Counted from the first letter of the stretch, positions 16,353 to 26,546 are shown. The stretch is DNA of 64,000 nucleotides from Rhodospirillaceae bacterium (GCA_018667335.1 JABIVD010000061.1:1-64000), one strand, 5' to 3'. The notes: generated from the letters alone by a model not told the origin. Made by a program: numbers and translations.

Positions 16353-19300
16353 GCGTCACCAGTTTCGACCCCGATCTTCTCGAGCGTGTCAGCGCGCGGC
16401 AGCGTGACGGTGCGAATCCTGGGGTCAGCGCCTGGGTGTCCGCGTCGGCGGGCGCGGGCAAGACCCGGGTCCTGCGCGACCGGGTCTTGCGGCTGCTGCT
16501 CGCGGGTGTGGCGCCGCAGCGGGTGCTCTGCCTGACCTTCACCAAGGCTGCGGCAGCGGAAATGGCCCGGCGGATCAATGCCGAGCTGGGCGACTGGGCA
16601 GTCCTGGATGATGTGGGGCTTCACGGGAGGCTGGAAGACCTTCTGGGGGAGGCACCCCCCGAGGACGCGTCACGCCGTGCCCGCCAATTGTTCGCGCGTG
16701 TGCTGGAGGCGCCGGGTGGCATGAAGATCATGACCATCCATGCGTTCTGCCAGTCGGTGTTGCGGCGCTTCCCGCTGGAGGCAGGCGTGGTGCCCCACTT
16801 CCAGGTGATGGAGGAGCGTGACGCCGGGGAGTTGCTGGAAGACGCCAAGGCGGCGTTGCTGGCGAGCGCCCATATGGATGACGGCGATCTGGGCATGGCC
16901 GTCGCCAATGTAGCCGGTCGCGTACACGAAACCCGGTTCCCCGACCTGCTGAACGAAATATCCCGGGCCCGGGCCCCCTTCGCCGACATGTTGCAGGAAT
17001 TTGGTGGCCTCGACGGGGTGCGCACGCGAATTGCCGAGATTCTCGATGTGGCGCCGGATACCGATCCGGTGGCGGTTCTCGCCGACGCATGCGCCGAAGA
17101 CGCGTTCGACGGACCTGGCTTGCGGCATGCGGCTTCAGTGCTTGCCGCTGGCTCGTCCGGCGACGCCAAGCGCGCCGTTCTGGTCGGTGACTGGCTGGCG
17201 GGGGACTCGGACACGCGCCGCGAATCCTTCGACGCCTACGCGTTGGCCTACCTGACCCAGCAGGGTGAGTTGCGCAAACAGCTCGCGACCAAGGCGATCC
17301 GGGAAAACCACCCCGATTCCGATGCGGCCCTGCACGCTGAAGGCGAACGGTTGTTGTCGGTGCGTGAGTTGTTGCGGAAAGCCGATCTCTATCAGGCGAA
17401 CAACGCGCTTATCCGGCTCGCTGCGGAACTGGTGTCGCGTTACGAGGCACGCAAGGCGGCGAGCGGCCGGCTGGATTATGATGACCTGATCGCGCGCACC
17501 CGCGCCCTCTTGCGGGGTGACGGTGCGGCCGCCTGGGTTCTGTTCAAGCTCGATGGCGGCATCGACCATGTCCTGATCGACGAGGCGCAGGACACCAACC
17601 CCGAGCAGTGGGACGTGGTGCTGGCTCTGGTGGAGGAGTTCTTCGCGGGCATGGGCGCCGGTGATGAGGCGCCCGAGGCGGCGGGCCTGCCGGCGCGCAG
17701 TGTGTTCGCCGTCGGTGACGCGAAGCAGTCGATCTATAGCTTCCAGGGCGCAGATCCCGCTCGATTCGAGGCTGTTCGCAAGTTACTCGAGACCCGTGCC
17801 ACGGGCTCGGAGCGGACCTGGAAGAACGTCGCACTGGATTTCTCGTTCCGCTCCGCGCGCCCCGTGCTCGAGGCGGTTGACCGGGTCTTTGCCGAGACGC
17901 CGGCCGGAACCGGTGTGGTGGATCCCGAAGCACCCGTACAGCACACGCCATTGCGTCACGAAATGGCCGGCCGCGTGGAAATCTGGCCGCCGTTGATTGT
18001 CGACAAGCTCGACGAGCCGGAGCCCTGGAAACCGCCGGTGGACCCGGTTACCCGCGCCGGTGCCATGGAGCAACTGGCCGGGTTGATCGCGGCGCGGACG
18101 GCCGATTGGCTGGACTCTGGCGAGCTTCTCGAGAGCCAGGGCCGGCCGATCGAGGCCGGAGACATCATGGTGCTCGTGCGCCAGCGCGGCGACTTCGTCG
18201 AGGCGCTGGTCCGGGCGTTCAAGGCCCGCAATGTGCCGGTCGCAGGCGTCGATCGTATGGTACTGAGCGAGCAGATCGCGGTCATGGACCTGCTGGCGCT
18301 GGGGGCGTTCCTGCTGTTGCCGGAAGATGATCTGACCCTCGCGACGCTGCTCAAGAGCCCGTTGATCGGGTTCGACGAGGATCTTCTTTTTGCGCTTGCC
18401 CATGACCGGGGTGAGACCAGTCTCTGGCGGACGCTCGCCCATCGCCGGGATAAGCATGGGCTGTTTGCGGAGGCCCATGATGCGCTCTCAGATCTTCTGG
18501 CGCGGGTCGATTTCGAGCGTCCCTACGAGCTCTATGCCGGCGTTCTGGCGCGCGGTGGCCGGGAACGGCTGTTTGCCCGCCTCGGGCCCGATGCGGCGGA
18601 TCCGATCGATGAGTTCCTTTCCCTCGCGCTGACCTATGAGCGCAGCCATGCGCCGACCCTGCAGGGGTTTTTGCACTGGGTCGCGGCGGGGCAGGCGGAG
18701 GTCAAGCGGGACCTCGACCAGACCAGCGGCGCGGTTCGGGTGATGACCGTGCATGGCGCCAAGGGGCTGGAGGCCCCGATTGTTTTCCTGCCCGACACGA
18801 CCCGGCTGCCGCGCATGCTGCCGAACATTCTCTGGGATGAGGACGATCGTGGGCCGTATTTTCTCTGGTTGCCGCGCGCCGATGACGCCGATGCCCGCAC
18901 CCAGGCGGTGCGTGATCGGGTTCGTGCGCGACGCGACGAGGAGTATCGCCGGCTTCTCTATGTGGCCATGACCCGGGCCGAGGAACGCCTTTATGTTTGC
19001 GGCTGGAACGCGCCCGCGGAAGGCTCCTGGTATGATCTTGTCCGTCCCGCACTGGCGCCGGTGGCGCGCGTGGTCGAGGAGCCGGTCCTGGCGTCGATCG
19101 TTACCGAGGATATGCCGGTGTTGCGCCTGTCTGCCGCCCAGCGGGGCGACATCGTGCGCGACGCCGCGGATGCGCTCCCGCCGGTTGCCGCACCGCCGCC
19201 GTGGATCGGCCAGCACGCGCCGCCCGAGCCCGCGCCACCGCGGCCGCTGGCCCCGTCCAATCCCGGTGAAGACCCGCCGGTGCGTGCGCCCGTCGGCCTC

Positions 19301-19840
19301 GACGAGGACGGCGCGCGGTTCGCCCGCGGAAATATTCTGCATCGATTGCTGCAATGGTTGCCGGCGCTGGCGCCCGAGTTGCGGCGCGATTCGGCGCTGC
19401 GTTATCTCGCGCGGCCCGGACTGGACCTCGACCCGACGGCGCAAACCGCGCTTGCGGGCGAGGTGATGGGCGTTCTTGAATCGGCTGATTTTGCGCATTT
19501 GTTTGGCCCTGAAAGCCTGGCCGAGGTGTCGATCACCGGAACCGCGACGGGACCGGACGGCACAATTTCTGTGATCTCGGGGCAAATCGATCGGCTCGTG
19601 ATCTCCGACGGCCGGGTCGCGATTGTCGACTACAAATCAAACCGCCCGCCCCCGGAGCAGCCCGGTGCCGTGGCCCCGGTTTACCTGCGCCAGATGGCGG
19701 CTTACCGGCATGTTATCCAGGCAACATGGCCCGACCGTGTGGTGGACGCCTTCCTGTTGTGGACCGACGCGCCGCGCTTGATGGCGCTTCCGGCCGAAGT
19801 TCTCGACCCCTATGCACCGGCGGTCCGCACGCCCGTGTGA
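16349..19840 (+). CDS. addA: Double-strand break repair helicase-nuclease AddA
   Basis: 1163 residues. UvrD-type helicase motifs are complete: Walker A ASAGAGKTRVL, LTFTKAAAAEMARRI, Walker B HVLIDEAQDTNPEQW, GDAKQSIYSFQGADP, VMTVHGAKGLEAPIVFLPD and LLYVAMTRAEERLYV. The C-terminal nuclease has RGNILHRLLQWLP, SGQIDRLVI and VAIVDYKSNRPPP. It is the motor and second nuclease of the AddAB complex. ATG 16349, preceded by GGGAGGGAGACGG, overlaps the addB stop; the in-frame ATG at 16325 lies inside addB and is less likely. Confidence 0.95.
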   Translation: MSVTSFDPDLLERVSARQRDGANPGVSAWVSASAGAGKTRVLRDRVLRLLLAGVAPQRVLCLTFTKAAAAEMARRINAELGDWAVLDDVGLHGRLEDLLGEAPPEDASRRARQLFARVLEAPGGMKIMTIHAFCQSVLRRFPLEAGVVPHFQVMEERDAGELLEDAKAALLASAHMDDGDLGMAVANVAGRVHETRFPDLLNEISRARAPFADMLQEFGGLDGVRTRIAEILDVAPDTDPVAVLADACAEDAFDGPGLRHAASVLAAGSSGDAKRAVLVGDWLAGDSDTRRESFDAYALAYLTQQGELRKQLATKAIRENHPDSDAALHAEGERLLSVRELLRKADLYQANNALIRLAAELVSRYEARKAASGRLDYDDLIARTRALLRGDGAAAWVLFKLDGGIDHVLIDEAQDTNPEQWDVVLALVEEFFAGMGAGDEAPEAAGLPARSVFAVGDAKQSIYSFQGADPARFEAVRKLLETRATGSERTWKNVALDFSFRSARPVLEAVDRVFAETPAGTGVVDPEAPVQHTPLRHEMAGRVEIWPPLIVDKLDEPEPWKPPVDPVTRAGAMEQLAGLIAARTADWLDSGELLESQGRPIEAGDIMVLVRQRGDFVEALVRAFKARNVPVAGVDRMVLSEQIAVMDLLALGAFLLLPEDDLTLATLLKSPLIGFDEDLLFALAHDRGETSLWRTLAHRRDKHGLFAEAHDALSDLLARVDFERPYELYAGVLARGGRERLFARLGPDAADPIDEFLSLALTYERSHAPTLQGFLHWVAAGQAEVKRDLDQTSGAVRVMTVHGAKGLEAPIVFLPDTTRLPRMLPNILWDEDDRGPYFLWLPRADDADARTQAVRDRVRARRDEEYRRLLYVAMTRAEERLYVCGWNAPAEGSWYDLVRPALAPVARVVEEPVLASIVTEDMPVLRLSAAQRGDIVRDAADALPPVAAPPPWIGQHAPPEPAPPRPLAPSNPGEDPPVRAPVGLDEDGARFARGNILHRLLQWLPALAPELRRDSALRYLARPGLDLDPTAQTALAGEVMGVLESADFAHLFGPESLAEVSITGTATGPDGTISVISGQIDRLVISDGRVAIVDYKSNRPPPEQPGAVAPVYLRQMAAYRHVIQATWPDRVVDAFLLWTDAPRLMALPAEVLDPYAPAVRTPV

Positions 19841-19862
19841 TCGCGCGGTGAGGTCCGAATTC

Positions 19863-19891
19863 TTGACGACGCATTCGTGTGAACCTACGTT
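19863..19891 (+). promoter_or_regulatory. Possible housekeeping promoter for trxA
   Basis: TTGACG at 19863-19868 and TACGTT at 19886-19891 are separated by 17 bases, upstream of trxA by about 64 bases. The -35 box is near consensus and the -10 box is poor. It is located in the 114-base gap after addA, so trxA may be expressed independently. Confidence 0.4.
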
Positions 19892-19954
19892 CATTCTCAA
19901 CGAAAGTTACACAGAGGCGCATGTGCGCGCCCGGACAGCCGAAAAGGATTGAGC

Positions 19955-20275
19955 ATGCCTTCCAAACAAATCACGGACGATTCCTTCGAAGTCGACGTTC
20001 TGCAGTCGGACAAGCCTGTTTTGGTGGATTTCTGGGCCGAATGGTGTGGCCCCTGCAAGCAGATCGGCCCGACCCTGGAAGAGCTCGCCAATGACAAGGA
20101 TGGCGATGTGGTCGTCGCGAAGCTGAACATCGATGACAACCCGATGACGCCGTCTAAATACGGTGTCCGCGGCATCCCGACATTGCTGCTTTTCAAAGAC
20201 GGCCAGGTGGCCTCGATGAAGGTCGGCAGCCTGCCGAAGAGCCAGATTTATGACTGGGTCGATTCGGTCCTCTAG
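19955..20275 (+). CDS. trxA: Thioredoxin
   Basis: 106 residues. The active site is [19 protein letters not shown], and the cis-proline segment [11 protein letters not shown] is intact. Thioredoxin reduces protein disulfides in the cytoplasm with electrons from thioredoxin reductase. ATG 19955 has AAAAGGA about eight bases upstream; the in-frame TTG at 19949 is less likely. It follows addA, as is common in alphaproteobacteria, and ends at a good terminator. Confidence 0.97.
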   Translation: MPSKQITDDSFEVDVLQSDKPVLVDFWAEWCGPCKQIGPTLEELANDKDGDVVVAKLNIDDNPMTPSKYGVRGIPTLLLFKDGQVASMKVGSLPKSQIYDWVDSVL

Positions 20276-20296
20276 ACCGTTTCACACGCGAAATAC

Positions 20297-20323
20297 AAAA
20301 CCCCGCCTTGTCGGCGGGGTTTT
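20297..20323. terminator. Bidirectional intrinsic terminator after trxA
   Basis: AAAACCCCGCC at 20297-20307 pairs with GGCGGGGTTTT at 20313-20323 around the loop TTGTC, followed by more T residues. The symmetric A/T flanks allow it to end both trxA and the oppositely oriented oxygenase gene. Confidence 0.88.
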
Positions 20324-20358
20324 TCTTTGGCTGGCTCCTGTGGTGCCGCCAGCGAAAT

Positions 20359-21435
20359 CTAGGTTACCTGCCCTTTGTCGCGGTAGCGCTCCAGGAACTG
20401 ACGGCCACTTTCGTCATACATGAACGACAACAGGGTGTAGCGCTGTCCCCTGGTCACGTCGGTCGCCTCGTGCAGCAGGTTGCAGGAAAAGATCGCCGCT
20501 TCACCGGTTGCCGGTCGATAGCTGGCCTGGCCGTATTCGGGGAACCGCAACTCGCCGCCGTCATAGTCCTCGGTGTTGAGGTTGAGGGTCATCGCGAAAC
20601 GGCGATGCGCCGTGCCGATCGTGGTGTTGTCACGATGGGGCCGGAAGAACCCGCCAACATCGGAATCGTAGCGCACGATCTTGAACTCCTCGACGAAGCG
20701 GACCGCGCAATGGAAGGCGTTTTCGATTTCCGGCAGGACGCGGCGTTCGATCCGGCTGCCGATCGCTTCGAGCAAATCCTGGTCGACCACATGATGATCG
20801 CGCCGCCGTTTGGTCTCGCCGTCGGTGATGTGGACCATCTTGCCGGCTTCCATGCGCAACGTGCCGGATGGCTCGTTGCCACGGGTCTCGAACTGCTCGA
20901 TCAGCCATTGGCAGAAGGATGGCGAGAACACTTCGGGGATGACGAGTATGGGCGGATGCAGCTGCGCCGGCACCGCGACCGGTGCTTCCATGGTCGCGAT
21001 CTCGGCTGCCGCCCGTTCGGCGATCGGCGTGTCGCCGGGCCGCAGCACCGTGCGGACCTTCTGGTCGGGCCCGAAAACAAATCCGACCAGCTTGCCGTGC
21101 GCGCCGAAACGGGTCGCGACCTTCTTGTCGGCGTCGGACAATAGAAAGAAGCCCGCATCGTTCTCGCCCGCGATTTTCTGCACCAGCGGCATTGGATCGG
21201 CGCTGATTGCGAACAGATGCGCACCCGCCGCCAGCATGGCCGGTGCGGCCTTGAACATCGCCTGCAGCTCGCCCAGCGCACCGGGGTCTTTCTGCGTCGG
21301 GTAGAGCAGGACGAACAGCGGCCCGCCGCGGGCCTTGTCGTTCAGGTTGATGACGATGTCGCGCTGATCGGGCAGGAAGAAATTCGGCGCGCGGTCGCCC
21401 CGTTCGAGCAGGTCTTCAAGCTTGGGTGTGCTCAT
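20359..21435 (-). CDS. Peroxiredoxin-like / 2OG-Fe(II) oxygenase fusion protein
   Basis: 358 residues in two parts. Residues 1 to about 165 look like a redoxin fold (GDRAPNFFLPDQ, LFVLLYPTQKDPGALGELQ, FFLLSDADKKVATRFGA). However, no cysteine occupies the peroxidatic position, so peroxidase activity is doubtful. The C-terminal part is a prolyl-4-hydroxylase-like dioxygenase. FFRPHRDNTTIGTAHRRFA supplies the first His and the Asp of the iron triad, and FSCNLLHEATDVTRGQRYTL supplies the distal His and the 2-oxoglutarate-binding Arg. The substrate is unknown. ATG 21435 has a GGAG upstream. It is separated from folC by 84 bases. Confidence 0.85.
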   Translation of the reverse strand: MSTPKLEDLLERGDRAPNFFLPDQRDIVINLNDKARGGPLFVLLYPTQKDPGALGELQAMFKAAPAMLAAGAHLFAISADPMPLVQKIAGENDAGFFLLSDADKKVATRFGAHGKLVGFVFGPDQKVRTVLRPGDTPIAERAAAEIATMEAPVAVPAQLHPPILVIPEVFSPSFCQWLIEQFETRGNEPSGTLRMEAGKMVHITDGETKRRRDHHVVDQDLLEAIGSRIERRVLPEIENAFHCAVRFVEEFKIVRYDSDVGGFFRPHRDNTTIGTAHRRFAMTLNLNTEDYDGGELRFPEYGQASYRPATGEAAIFSCNLLHEATDVTRGQRYTLLSFMYDESGRQFLERYRDKGQVT

Positions 21436-21519
21436 GCGCTTGGCGCTCCAGTCGACCGATCCGTGTATTTGGTCTGCCACTCACAATACTGCCGGTCCGG
21501 CACCGGGTCCAACCGCCGA

Positions 21520-22839
21520 TCAGGCGTTCGCGCGTAATGCCGCACCCACCAGAAGATGGGACCCGGTGATGAGTACCCGTCCCGGCGTGAAACTCTGGGC
21601 GATTTGCGATAAGGCGGCCGCGATGGATTTGGCAGGATGTGCAGACAGACCGGACCGTTCGGCGTCGGTGACCATCTTCGGCACGGGCTGGGCGCGTGGC
21701 GCGTCGAGAGGTACAGCGGTGACGCTGGTGGCGGATGACGAGAAAGGAGCCAGAAACCCGGCGATATCCTTGTCGTCCAGCATGGCGACGACGAGATGCA
21801 ACGGGCGTGAATCGCGTGTCTCGAGGTCGCCGAATGCGCGCGCCAGGGCGGCCGCACCCATCGGATTGTGCGCCGCGTCGAGCCACAATTCGCTGTCGGC
21901 GGAAAGCAATTCGACGAGGGTCCCCGATGTCAGCCGCTGCATCCGGCCCGGCCAGCGTGCCCCGGCGATGCCGCTCTGGACCGTCTCGGGGGTCACCCCG
22001 GGAAATCCGCACACGTCGAGGCAGGCCGTGGCGAGCGCGGCATTGTCCAGTTGATGGCGGCCCGGCAGTCCCGGCTCGGGCAAGTGCCAGCTGGTCTGGC
22101 CACGTGTGTAACGCCCACCGCCATCCGCAGCCGTCGTGAATTGCCACTCGTGACCGGCACGATACAGGGGCGCGCCGATATCCGCGGCGAAGGACGAGAT
22201 CACTGTGGCGGCCTCCGGGGCCTGAGGTGCCACGAACGACGGCACGTCGGGTTTTTGGATAGCGGCCTTCTCGCCCGCGATTTCAGCCAGCGTGTTGCCG
22301 AGGAACCCCATATGGTCGTAGCCGACCGGGGTGATCACGGTGGCAACGGGTTTGGCGACGACGTTGGTGGCATCGAAACGTCCACCCAGCCCGGTCTCGA
22401 GAATCACGATGTCCGCCGGCGCACGCGCCATGGCGTGGAAGGCTGCGGCCGTGGTGATTTCATACTCGGTGATGGGTTTGCCGGCGTTGTGCGCGTCGAT
22501 TTCCTCGAACAGTGCCCGCAACACGGCGTCGGTGATGATCTCGCCCGCAATCCGGTAGCGCTCGGCGAATCGCACGAGATGGGGCGAGGTGTAGGCGCTG
22601 ACACGCAGCCCGGATGCCGTCAGGACAGCGTCGAGGAAGGCGGTCGTGGAACCCTTGCCGTTGGTGCCGGCGATATGGATGACCGGCGGCAGGTTTTCGT
22701 GCGGGTTTCCCAGATCCGACAGCAGCCGGAGCATGCGGTCGAGTGACAGATCGATACGGTCGGGATGGTATTTGACGAACCGCGCGAGAATGTCCGCGAT
22801 CGCGCTTTCGTCCGCGTCTTTGCTGACGCTAGTCGCCAT
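21520..22839 (-). CDS. folC: Bifunctional dihydrofolate synthase / folylpolyglutamate synthase
   Basis: 439 residues. The nucleotide-binding loop HIAGTNGKGSTTAFLDAVL is diagnostic for the Mur-ligase-like FolC family. TSPHLVRFAERYRI and the later LDAAHNPMGAAALARAF are also conserved. It adds the first glutamate to dihydropteroate and later glutamates to tetrahydrofolate. The ATG at 22839 overlaps the end of accD by 11 bases, an arrangement frequent in proteobacteria; the longer open frame to 22914 lies inside accD. Confidence 0.95.
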   Translation of the reverse strand: MATSVSKDADESAIADILARFVKYHPDRIDLSLDRMLRLLSDLGNPHENLPPVIHIAGTNGKGSTTAFLDAVLTASGLRVSAYTSPHLVRFAERYRIAGEIITDAVLRALFEEIDAHNAGKPITEYEITTAAAFHAMARAPADIVILETGLGGRFDATNVVAKPVATVITPVGYDHMGFLGNTLAEIAGEKAAIQKPDVPSFVAPQAPEAATVISSFAADIGAPLYRAGHEWQFTTAADGGGRYTRGQTSWHLPEPGLPGRHQLDNAALATACLDVCGFPGVTPETVQSGIAGARWPGRMQRLTSGTLVELLSADSELWLDAAHNPMGAAALARAFGDLETRDSRPLHLVVAMLDDKDIAGFLAPFSSSATSVTAVPLDAPRAQPVPKMVTDAERSGLSAHPAKSIAAALSQIAQSFTPGRVLITGSHLLVGAALRANA

Positions 22840-23761
22840 GGGCCGAGTCGGGGGCCATACCGGAGGCCGCGTCCGGTGCGGCAAGCGCGATGGGTGTCTC
22901 CACGCTGGCGCCACGGCCCTCGCGCAGGAGGTTCAGAACCCGCGCGATGGTGGCCTGCATTTCGCCGCGCGGGACGACCATGTCGACCATCCCGTGCTCC
23001 CGCAGGGATTCCGCTGTCTGGAAGCCCTCGGGCAGTTCCTCGCGGATCGTGTCCTTGATGACACGCTTGCCGGCGAAGCCGATGGTGGCGCCGGGCTCGG
23101 CGATCTGGATGTCCCCCAGCATCGCGAAGGACGCGGACACGCCACCGGTGGTCGGGTCGGTCAGGATGACGATGTAGGGCAGGCCCGCTTCGCGCACCTG
23201 CTCCACCGCCAGCACGGTGCGCGGCATCTGGATCAGGCTGAGCATGCCCTCCTGCATCCGCGCGCCGCCGGATGCGGGGATGGCGATGAGTGCCGCGTTC
23301 CGCGTGACCGCTTCGCGGGCCGCCGCGAGGAGGCCTTCGCCCACGGCCTGGCCCATGGACCCGCCCATGAAGCCGAAATCAAACGCCGCGATGACGGCGC
23401 CCTGGCCGCCGATCGTGCCATGGCCGACGACGATCGCCTCTTTCTCACCGGACTTGCTTTGGGCGTCCTTGAGACGGTCGGTGTATCGCTTGCTGTCACG
23501 GAACTTCAGCGGATCGGGCGTGACGGACTGGAATTCCACCCGGGTGAATTCACCGCCATCGAACAGGAAACCCATACGCTCCTTGGCGGCGAGGCGGAGA
23601 TGATGTCCGCAGGCATGACACACATGCAGATTGTCGCTGAGCTCGCGGTGGAACAGCATCTGCTCGCACGCAGGGCATTTGTGCCAGAGATTGTCCGGGA
23701 CGTCCTTCTTGCCGACGAGTGCGCGAATCTTCGGGCGGACGAATTCGTTCAGCCAGCTCAT
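22829..23761 (-). CDS. accD: Acetyl-CoA carboxylase carboxyltransferase subunit beta
   Basis: 310 residues. The N-terminal zinc ribbon is CPACEQM and CHACGHHL, four cysteines. The crotonase-like core includes GSMGQAVGEGLLAAAREAV, PASGGARMQEGMLSLIQMP and LTDPTTGGVSASFAMLGD. With AccA it transfers carboxyl from biotin to acetyl-CoA to make malonyl-CoA. It sits between trpA and folC, the usual alphaproteobacterial order. A variable Ala-rich tail ends the protein. Confidence 0.96.
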   Translation of the reverse strand: MSWLNEFVRPKIRALVGKKDVPDNLWHKCPACEQMLFHRELSDNLHVCHACGHHLRLAAKERMGFLFDGGEFTRVEFQSVTPDPLKFRDSKRYTDRLKDAQSKSGEKEAIVVGHGTIGGQGAVIAAFDFGFMGGSMGQAVGEGLLAAAREAVTRNAALIAIPASGGARMQEGMLSLIQMPRTVLAVEQVREAGLPYIVILTDPTTGGVSASFAMLGDIQIAEPGATIGFAGKRVIKDTIREELPEGFQTAESLREHGMVDMVVPRGEMQATIARVLNLLREGRGASVETPIALAAPDAASGMAPDSAHGD

Positions 23762-23780
23762 CGGGTCCTCGCGCGCATGG

Positions 23781-24635
23781 TCATTCTGCAGCCTTGCGCG
23801 CGGCGGCGCGCACGCCGTTCGCGAGCGACTGGGAAAGCCCGAGGACGTTGCCCACGAGTTCCGGGGTCGCTTTGCCGTCCGCGTCCAGATTATCTGCGAC
23901 GACCTGTACGATGGCCGACCCGACCACGGCGGCGTCGGCGATCGCCGCGATCGCTTCGGCCTGCTCCGGTGTCTTGATGCCGAAACCGACGGCGACCGGG
24001 AGGTCGGTGTGGCGCTTTAGCCGTTCGACCGCGGATTGGATTTCCCCGGCATCGGCCGATTTCGTACCGGTTATGCCCGCGATCGCGACGTAGTAGACGA
24101 AGCCCGACGTGTTGGCGATCACGGCGGGCAACCGCGCATCGTCGGTTGTCGGGGTGGCGAGGCGGATGAAATGCATACCCGCAGCCAGCGCCGGCAGGCA
24201 GAGCTCGACGTCTTCCTCGGGGGGCAGATCGACGACGATCAGCCCGTCGACCCCGGCCTCGGCCGCATCGGCGAGGAATCGCTCGACGCCGTAGATGTAC
24301 ATCGGGTTGTAGTAGCCCATCAGGATGATCGGCGTGTCGTTGTCACCGACCCGGAAGCGCCGCACCATGTCCAGCGTCCGGTCGAGGCGGGCACCGCCGG
24401 CCTTGGCGCGCAGGCCTGCCGCCTGGATCGCCGGCCCGTCGGCCATGGGGTCGGAAAATATCACGCCAAGCTCGATCAGGTCGGCGCCCGCGCCGGGCAG
24501 CCCCTGCAGGATCTCGAAACTGGTCTCAAGGTCGGGGTCCGCGGCCATGATGAATGGGATGAAGGCCGCGCGGCCTTCGCCGGCGAGCTTCTCGAACCGG
24601 GCCTCGATGCGGCCGCTGGTCGCGCCCCGGCTCAC
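23781..24635 (-). CDS. trpA: Tryptophan synthase alpha subunit
   Basis: 284 residues from GTG 24635, which overlaps the trpB stop by 4 bases (GTGA). [19 protein letters not shown] contains the catalytic Glu and the loop Asp region. [13 protein letters not shown] and [17 protein letters not shown] are further signatures. It cleaves indole-3-glycerol phosphate to indole, which tunnels to TrpB. The frame is open upstream to 24692, but only within trpB. accD follows 19 bases downstream. Confidence 0.95.
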   Translation of the reverse strand: MSRGATSGRIEARFEKLAGEGRAAFIPFIMAADPDLETSFEILQGLPGAGADLIELGVIFSDPMADGPAIQAAGLRAKAGGARLDRTLDMVRRFRVGDNDTPIILMGYYNPMYIYGVERFLADAAEAGVDGLIVVDLPPEEDVELCLPALAAGMHFIRLATPTTDDARLPAVIANTSGFVYYVAIAGITGTKSADAGEIQSAVERLKRHTDLPVAVGFGIKTPEQAEAIAAIADAAVVGSAIVQVVADNLDADGKATPELVGNVLGLSQSLANGVRAAARKAAE

Positions 24636-25846
24636 AGTTCCACCCCCAGGGCGTCGGCGATGGTGAACACATCCTTGTCGCCGCGTCCGCACAAATTCAT
24701 GACCATCAGATGGTCGGCCGGCAGGTCGGCTGCGATCTTGCCCACATGAGCCAGCGCATGGGACGGCTCAAGCGCGGGAATGATGCCCTCCAGGCGCGAG
24801 CAGAGCTGGAAGGCGTCGAGCGCCTCCTGATCGGTGACCGAGACATACTCGACCCGGCCGGATTCGTGCAGCCAGGAATGCTCCGGTCCGATGCCCGGAT
24901 AGTCGAGCCCGGCGGAAATCGAGTGGGCATCGAGAATTTGGCCGTCGTCATCCTGTAGCAGGAAGGTCCGGTTGCCATGCAACACACCCGGGCGCCCGCC
25001 GGTCAGGGATGCGGCATGCGCGCCGGTCTCGATGCCGTGGCCGGCCGCCTCGACCCCGATGATGCGGACGTCCGTGTCGTCGAGGAACGGGTAGAACAGG
25101 CCCATCGCGTTCGAACCACCGCCGATGCAGGCGATGAGTGAATCCGGCAGGCGGCCTTCGGCGGCCTGCATCTGCACGCGGGTTTCCTCGCCGATCACCT
25201 TCTGGAAGTCCCGCACCATGGCGGGGTAGGGGTGCGGTCCCGCGACCGTGCCGATCAGATAGTAGGTGTCATCGACGTTCGAGACCCAGTCGCGCAGCGC
25301 GTCGTTCATCGCATCCTTGAGGGTCGCGGTGCCACTGGTAACGGGTATGACCTCGGCGCCCAGAAGTTTCATCCGGAACACGTTGGGGGCCTGTCGCTCG
25401 ATGTCGGTCGCGCCCATATAGACCACGCATTCCAGGCCGAAGCGTGCGCAGACCGTTGCCGTCGCCACCCCGTGCTGGCCGGCGCCGGTCTCGGCAATGA
25501 TCCGCTTCTTTCCCATACGCCGGGCGAGCAGGATCTGGCCCATGCAATTGTTGATCTTGTGGGCGCCGGTGTGGTTCAGCTCGTCGCGCTTGAAATAGAG
25601 TTTCGCGCCGCCGAAATGCTCGGTGATCCGCTCGGCGAAATACAACGGGCTGGGCCGCCCCACGTAATGGGTAAGATAGTCGTCCAGCTCGGCCTGGAAG
25701 CCCGGGTCGGCCTTCGCGTCTTCGTAGGCCTGTTCGACTTCGAGAATCAGGGGCATCAGCGTTTCGGCGACGAACCGGCCGCCGAATATGCCGAAATGCC
25801 CGTGTTCGTCCGGGCCGTTCTGATAGCTGTTGGGTTCCGCGCTCAT
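24632..25846 (-). CDS. trpB: Tryptophan synthase beta subunit
   Basis: 404 residues. The PLP lysine lies in [19 protein letters not shown], the phosphate-binding loop is [12 protein letters not shown], and [19 protein letters not shown] is conserved. It condenses indole with serine to give tryptophan. It is the TrpB1 type that pairs with TrpA, and the gene overlaps trpA. trpF lies 52 bases upstream on the same strand. Confidence 0.97.
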   Translation of the reverse strand: MSAEPNSYQNGPDEHGHFGIFGGRFVAETLMPLILEVEQAYEDAKADPGFQAELDDYLTHYVGRPSPLYFAERITEHFGGAKLYFKRDELNHTGAHKINNCMGQILLARRMGKKRIIAETGAGQHGVATATVCARFGLECVVYMGATDIERQAPNVFRMKLLGAEVIPVTSGTATLKDAMNDALRDWVSNVDDTYYLIGTVAGPHPYPAMVRDFQKVIGEETRVQMQAAEGRLPDSLIACIGGGSNAMGLFYPFLDDTDVRIIGVEAAGHGIETGAHAASLTGGRPGVLHGNRTFLLQDDDGQILDAHSISAGLDYPGIGPEHSWLHESGRVEYVSVTDQEALDAFQLCSRLEGIIPALEPSHALAHVGKIAADLPADHLMVMNLCGRGDKDVFTIADALGVEL

Positions 25847-25898
25847 CGTATTCCGGGCTGCTTATACATCGTTGTTGGCATGCTCAACAGGAAACCCG

Positions 25899-26546
25899 TC
25901 AAAGGCTTCCCACCTCCTCGAGAAACGTCCGAATCCGATCCGGGTCCTTGCGGCCCGGGGCCGTCTCCACACCCGATGATACATCGACGATGGTGGCGCC
26001 CGAAGCGAGTACGGCCTCGGTTACGTTGTCGGCGTTGAGGCCGCCCGCGAGCATCCAGGGCACGGGCCATTCATGGGCCGACAGGAGGGTCCAGTCAAAG
26101 GCCAGCGCATTGCCGCCGGGCAGAGCGTTGGTCATCTCCTTCGGCGCCTTGGCGTCGAACATCAGCCAGTCTACCGCGCCGGCATAGGCGTGGGTCGCCT
26201 CGATATCGGCCGCGTTCGCGACCTTGATTACTTTCATGACGGGCAATGCGGTGCGCGCGCGGATGTCGAGGCAGCGCTCGGGGCTCTCGTCGCCGTGCAG
26301 CTGAATCAGATCGAGGGGCACCTTCGCCAGCACCGCGTCGAGCAGCGCGTCTTCGGGGTCGACGAACAGCCCCACCGTTGCCACGCCGGTGGGCACGAGT
26401 GCGGCCAGCGTCGCGGCCGTGTCGGGATTGAGCGCGCGGGGGCTCGGCGGATAAAACACAAGTCCGACGAACCGCGCGCCCGCCTCGATGGCAGTCCGCA
26501 TCGCGGTCTCGTCGTTGATGCCGCAAATCTTGGCGGTCACGCTCAT
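25899..26546 (-). CDS. trpF: Phosphoribosylanthranilate isomerase
   Basis: 215 residues. VTAKICGINDETAMRTAIEA carries the catalytic Cys, DLIQLHGDESPERC is the second hallmark, and the phosphate-binding end is LAGGLNADNVTEAV with VDVSSGVE. It performs the Amadori rearrangement of phosphoribosylanthranilate in tryptophan synthesis. The ATG overlaps the pyrF stop (ATGA), as often seen in alphaproteobacteria. Confidence 0.95.
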   Translation of the reverse strand: MSVTAKICGINDETAMRTAIEAGARFVGLVFYPPSPRALNPDTAATLAALVPTGVATVGLFVDPEDALLDAVLAKVPLDLIQLHGDESPERCLDIRARTALPVMKVIKVANAADIEATHAYAGAVDWLMFDAKAPKEMTNALPGGNALAFDWTLLSAHEWPVPWMLAGGLNADNVTEAVLASGATIVDVSSGVETAPGRKDPDRIRTFLEEVGSL

